Source: Woeseia oceani
GTDB lineage: Bacteria > Pseudomonadota > Gammaproteobacteria > Steroidobacterales > Woeseiaceae
Reading direction: 5' to 3'
Assembly: GCF_001677435.1 (NCBI RefSeq)
Contig: NZ_CP016268.1
Span: forward strand, 682,001 to 746,000
DNA length: 64,000 bases
In this document: positions 60,976 through 64,000 of the stretch, piece after piece
Layout of the letters: the number at the start of each line of letters is the position of its first letter
How positions within the stretch are numbered: the first letter of the stretch is position 1
The notes under the pieces: generated by a model
What the model was told of the DNA's origin: nothing
What the model saw: only the letters and a program-made list of their open reading frames with translations
Databases searched by the model: none
Made by a program: the position numbers and the translations under genes

Positions 60976-62043
60976 CTATTGTGACACATCGTGGTCACCT
61001 GCCCGCCGCGCGTCTGCGTCATCCAGCCAGTGTACGCGGCTCTGCAGTGCGGGGGTGAGACGCAGGTCACCGGATGCCGTTATCAACAGCGCCTGGTCGA
61101 CGCCGAGTGCGGCGCACAGCGCATCAAAGCCGTGCGGGCCCGCCACCAGCAAGGCGGTTGCTGCCGCGTCAGCCAGCACGGGGTCGGTGTGGGCGACCGT
61201 AACCGACGCGCTGTCGGCAACCGGGTAGCCGGTACGCGGGTCCAGCACGTGGTTGTAGCGAATGCCGTCATGCTCAAAATAGCGTTCGTAGTTGCCCGAG
61301 GTCACGATGGCTTCGCCCGGTGTTGCCGCCAGCCAGCCGATGGCTGAGTCGCTGCCAGGCGAGCGAATGCCGATACGTGCCGCTCGTTGTCCTGCATTGC
61401 CGCGCACGAGCAGGTCCCCGCCGATATCCACGATCGCGTTGCCGATACCGAGCTCGCCGAGGATTCTGTCCGCGGTGGCAAGTATGGCGCCCTTCGTAAT
61501 ACCGCCCGGGTCCAGCACGATGGAGCGGTTGTTGCTGCGCAGTGTGAAGCCTGTCCATTGCAGGTGCCGGCTGCCCGGATCCTGCTGCAACAATGCCTCT
61601 ATAGCCGCGCGCTCAGGCGGTTGCCAGTTTTCCTGCAACAGGTCGTTGAAGCCCCACAGCTCGCTCAATGCGCCCAGCGCCGGGTTGAAGAGACCTGCGG
61701 AGCGCTGCTCGATGTCGGCCGCGCGCCGTATGAGATCGGCGAGCGGCTTGCTGACCTGGATCGCCCGACCCGCGGCCAGCGCCTCGTTGATGCGCTGCAA
61801 TTCACCATCGCCCCACGGGTACCAGTCGCTTTCGATCGATCGGAAATACGCTTCCAGATGGCGGGTTGCCCCGGCAGCGTCCGCCTCGGCGACACCGTAG
61901 TAGCGCAGCGTGATCAGGGTCCCGAACGCAGCAACCCGGTCACTGAACTCCTTTGGCGCGGGCTGACAAGCGGACAGCTGCAGTACCAGCAGAACGCTGC
62001 ATAGCAGCCAGCCGGTGTTACGCGAGTTTGGCTGCGATGGCAT
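60976..62043 (-). CDS. apbE: FAD:protein FMN transferase (ApbE), lipoprotein
   Basis: Covalently attaches FMN to Thr residues of flavoproteins in the periplasm. 355 residues from MPSQPNSRN; lipobox LSAC (LQLSACQP). Typical segments: FGTLITLRYYG, ESDWYPWGDGELQRINEA, DPGGITKGAILATADRIL, DIGGDLLVRGN and YNHVLDPRTGYPV. An alternative start 6 codons upstream exists. The gene starts inside the gshB 3' end (26-base overlap), so it is translationally coupled. It is an insertion relative to the P. aeruginosa tonB3-gshB order. Confidence 0.93.
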   Translation of the reverse strand: MPSQPNSRNTGWLLCSVLLVLQLSACQPAPKEFSDRVAAFGTLITLRYYGVAEADAAGATRHLEAYFRSIESDWYPWGDGELQRINEALAAGRAIQVSKPLADLIRRAADIEQRSAGLFNPALGALSELWGFNDLLQENWQPPERAAIEALLQQDPGSRHLQWTGFTLRSNNRSIVLDPGGITKGAILATADRILGELGIGNAIVDIGGDLLVRGNAGQRAARIGIRSPGSDSAIGWLAATPGEAIVTSGNYERYFEHDGIRYNHVLDPRTGYPVADSASVTVAHTDPVLADAAATALLVAGPHGFDALCAALGVDQALLITASGDLRLTPALQSRVHWLDDADARRAGDHDVSQ

Positions 62044-62974
62044 CGAACAGCAGGCCAGCAATATTCAGGTCGTATTGCCGGTCAAGTTCGCGGATACCCG
62101 TCGGACTGGTGACGTTGATTTCGGTCAGGTAATCGCCAATGACATCTAGGCCGGCAAACAACACGCCTTTGTCGCGCAATACCGGACCGACCCGCGAGCA
62201 GATGAAACGGTCGCGTTCGGTGAGCTCGCGGCCTTCGCCGACAGCGCCCATGACCAGGTTGCCGCGATTGTCATCGGCGGACGGAATGCGCGCCAATGCG
62301 TACGGTACCGGTTCGCCATCAATCAACAGGATGCGCTTGTCGCCCTGTTTGATTTCCGGGATGTACACCTGCGCCATGGCATAGCGGCTCTCATAGTCCG
62401 TCAATGTTTCGAAAATCACGTTGGCGTTGTTATCACCTTTCTTGACCACGAAGATCGAGCGACCGCCCATGCCGTCCAGCGGTTTGACGACGATTTGCTC
62501 GTGCTCGCGCAAGAATTGCTTGAGGTCCGACATCGACCGTGTCACGAGTGTGACCGGGGCGCAGTCAGCGAACCAGGCGGTGTAGGCCTTCTCGTTCATG
62601 TCGCGCAAACTCTGCGGTCGATTGACAATCAATGCGCCCGCCTCGGCGGCACGTTCAAGAATGTAGCTGCTGTAGATGTACTCCATATCGAACGGCGGAT
62701 CTTTGCGCATCAGGATGACGTCCAGATCACCCAGCGCGATTTCGGCTCGCTCGCCGAGCGTGTACCAGTCGTTGTTATCGTCGCGTACCCGCAGTCGCGC
62801 CGCGGTCCCCAGTGCCCGGCCTTCCAGCAGGCGCAGGTCGTCCTGCAGCAGGTAGTGAATTTCTGCGCCGCGGCGCTCGGCCTCGAGCAGCATCGCCAGC
62901 GAGCTGTCTTTTTTCGGGGTGATCGACTCGATCGGGTCCATGACGACACCGAGCCGCATTGGCATATCGGGCAT
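62018..62974 (-). CDS. gshB: glutathione synthetase
   Basis: ATP-grasp enzyme adding glycine to gamma-glutamylcysteine. 318 residues from MPDMPMRLGVVMDPIESI; E. coli 316. Core segments: FMKDPPFDMEYIYSSYIL-like (LMRKDPPFDMEYIYSSYILE), the ATP-grasp lysine region VVKPLDGMGGRSIFV, DGEPVPYALARIPSADDNRGNLVMGAVGE and FAGLDVIGDYLTEINVTSPTGIRELDRQ. AAGGAT is 12-13 bases upstream. Divergent from pilG. Confidence 0.96.
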   Translation of the reverse strand: MPDMPMRLGVVMDPIESITPKKDSSLAMLLEAERRGAEIHYLLQDDLRLLEGRALGTAARLRVRDDNNDWYTLGERAEIALGDLDVILMRKDPPFDMEYIYSSYILERAAEAGALIVNRPQSLRDMNEKAYTAWFADCAPVTLVTRSMSDLKQFLREHEQIVVKPLDGMGGRSIFVVKKGDNNANVIFETLTDYESRYAMAQVYIPEIKQGDKRILLIDGEPVPYALARIPSADDNRGNLVMGAVGEGRELTERDRFICSRVGPVLRDKGVLFAGLDVIGDYLTEINVTSPTGIRELDRQYDLNIAGLLFDAIAAKLA

Positions 62975-63392
62975 TGGCTGTTGATCCTTGCTTTTCAGGT
63001 CTGAATGTCGCTGCCGCGCAGCGTCGCCAACTATACAGGCTGCGAGCCTTGCCCTGTACCACGGCAATAGCCCGGCGGCGTTGACCGGCAATGTTTTGAC
63101 CCGCTCCGATCAGGCCAATTTGCGAGTCGGGTCTGTTCACTGCGTGGCCTGTCGTAGCGGCCTTTGGGGCAATGTGGTACAAGTCGCTTTGCTGGCAGTC
63201 ATTATGGAAAGTCGGGCGAGAATTGCCGCAAAAATCAATGGGGGCTTTGGCTGGACGGCAGGTCGTCGGACTGGCGCCGCCGCGCATCATCGTTTGACCG
63301 AACTGCGCGGTGCGTCCGGATTTAAGGCAGCTGTACCAGCACAATATCAGTGATGCGGCCGAGCCCGGGCCGCAATTGGGCGAGGAATTCCG
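62975..63392. other. divergent intergenic region, gshB / pilG
   Basis: About 420 bases. It contains frames of 100+ codons on both strands, but none with a family resemblance, and each is Ala/Arg/Gly noise typical of GC-rich DNA. No recognisable RNA gene or operator. In P. aeruginosa the same spacing separates gshB and pilG. Confidence 0.45.
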
Positions 63393-63785
63393 GTGTCAAA
63401 CAGTGCAACTCAAGGTCTGAACGGGCTGAAAATCCTGGTGATAGACGACAGCAAGACCATACGCCGCACGGCAGAAACCCTGCTGTCCAAGGAGGGTTGC
63501 CAGGTGTTCACGGCGGTCGACGGTTTCGACGCATTGTCGAAAATTGCTGATCATCAGCCGGATCTGATTTTCGTGGACATCATGATGCCGAGACTTGATG
63601 GCTACCAGACTTGCTCGCTGATCAAACACAACAAAGTATTCAAAGATACGCCGGTCATCATGTTGTCCAGCAAGGATGGGCTGTTCGACAGGGCGCGCGG
63701 TCGTATCGTGGGTTCGGAACAATACCTGACCAAGCCATTCACGCGCGACGAATTGCTGGGCGCAATTTCGACGCAGATGGCCTGA
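63393..63785 (+). CDS. pilG: twitching motility response regulator PilG
   Basis: A 130-residue single receiver domain from the Pil-Chp chemosensory system, controlling pilus extension. The phospho-acceptor D62 is in VDIMMPRLDG; K114 is in YLTKPF. The opening GLKILVIDDSKTIRRTAETLLSKEGC closely matches PilG. GTG start, with a GAGGAA element 6-7 bases before. pilH follows 29 bases later on the same strand, as in other pilGHIJK clusters. Confidence 0.95.
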   Translation: MSNSATQGLNGLKILVIDDSKTIRRTAETLLSKEGCQVFTAVDGFDALSKIADHQPDLIFVDIMMPRLDGYQTCSLIKHNKVFKDTPVIMLSSKDGLFDRARGRIVGSEQYLTKPFTRDELLGAISTQMA

Positions 63786-63814
63786 CGGATCAGTAACAAT
63801 TCAAGGAAGTATTG

Positions 63815-64000
63815 ATGGCAACGGTTCTTATTGTTGATGACTCGCCGACTGAGCTGCACCTGTTTCAAAAGATGCTCGAAAAGCACGGCTTCGTGACGAT
63901 GATTGCTGACAGTGGGGAAGACGGTATTCGCCAGGCGAAAGCCGGCGCGCCCGACTGCATTCTGATGGACGTGGTTATGCCGGGTATCAACGGCTTTCAG
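63815..64000 (+). CDS. pilH: twitching motility response regulator PilH, cut by window edge
   Basis: 62 residues visible before the window ends. Receiver domain: ATVLIVDDSPTELHLFQKMLEKHGF and phospho-acceptor D52 in ILMDVVMPGING. Together with pilG this marks the start of the Pil-Chp cluster, which continues beyond the window. The ATG follows AAGGAAG; no frame problems seen. Confidence 0.93.
   Translation, partial: MATVLIVDDSPTELHLFQKMLEKHGFVTMIADSGEDGIRQAKAGAPDCILMDVVMPGINGFQ

Noticed and set aside
62775-63344. 189-codon minus-strand frame over the gshB start and its upstream region
   Set aside because: Frame differs from gshB and the composition is noise; gshB is supported by family motifs.

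Overview
The window reads as an ordinary chromosomal stretch of a moderately GC-rich, aerobic, Gram-negative gammaproteobacterium. Evidence for this: LPS core genes (hldD, waaF, a second GT9 transferase, kdkA, lpxL), glnE, htpG and TonB, lipobox-bearing lipoproteins, and type IV pilus genes. The stretch from about 50.6 to 64 kb follows, from memory, the Pseudomonas aeruginosa order DUF4426 - yggT - proC - yggS / pilT - pilU ... pyrB - ruvX - algH - tonB3 - gshB / pilG - pilH, with several local differences. The other half does not look pseudomonad. A deep gammaproteobacterial lineage (Woeseiales/Chromatiales/Xanthomonadales-like) is plausible but unproven. I found no rRNA, tRNA, phage, IS element or CRISPR array.

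Layout. 0-13 kb is a loose set of housekeeping and accessory genes: a PAS sensor cut by the left edge, beta-carbonic anhydrase, PpiC, a two-subunit molybdenum hydroxylase (IorA/IorB type), an acyltransferase, a GIY-YIG protein, an MBL-fold hydrolase, a DUF819 membrane protein, a NERD-domain protein, an ABC ATPase and a MATE exporter. 13-24 kb holds a dienelactone-hydrolase lipoprotein, small envelope proteins, a PAS-PAS-AAA-Fis sigma-54 activator preceded by three near-palindromic repeats, dacB (PBP4), an SH3/YgiM-like protein, a CysB-like protein reduced to its DNA-binding domain next to cysK, and a GGDEF-EAL protein.

24-37 kb is envelope biogenesis: glnE, a zf-CHCC protein, hldD, waaF, a GT9 heptosyltransferase, kdkA, lpxL, a secreted AstE/AspA-like hydrolase, a LysM lytic transglycosylase and a YkuD L,D-transpeptidase. 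37-50 kb holds ppnN, small unknown proteins with a CRP-like site, htpG behind a sigma-32-like promoter, an OpuB/EgtU-type ABC importer with a fused binding protein-permease, msrB and an FKBP lipoprotein, an OmpA-domain protein coupled to a membrane coiled-coil/HhH protein, a CPA antiporter, an alpha/beta hydrolase and an HU-like protein.

50-64 kb is the conserved proline/pilus/pyrimidine block. It carries three consecutive PilT/PilU-family ATPases, and a PyrK-like flavoprotein follows pyrB where pseudomonads have pyrC'. The right edge cuts pilH.

No wholly new multi-gene system is evident. The most notable items are the third PilT-like ATPase, the HTH-only CysB homologue beside cysK, the three repeats upstream of the sigma-54 activator, the pyrB-pyrK rearrangement, and a structured GC-rich intergenic segment at 14,968-15,248. 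Genes are tightly packed; several convergent pairs are separated by only 3-14 bp or overlap.
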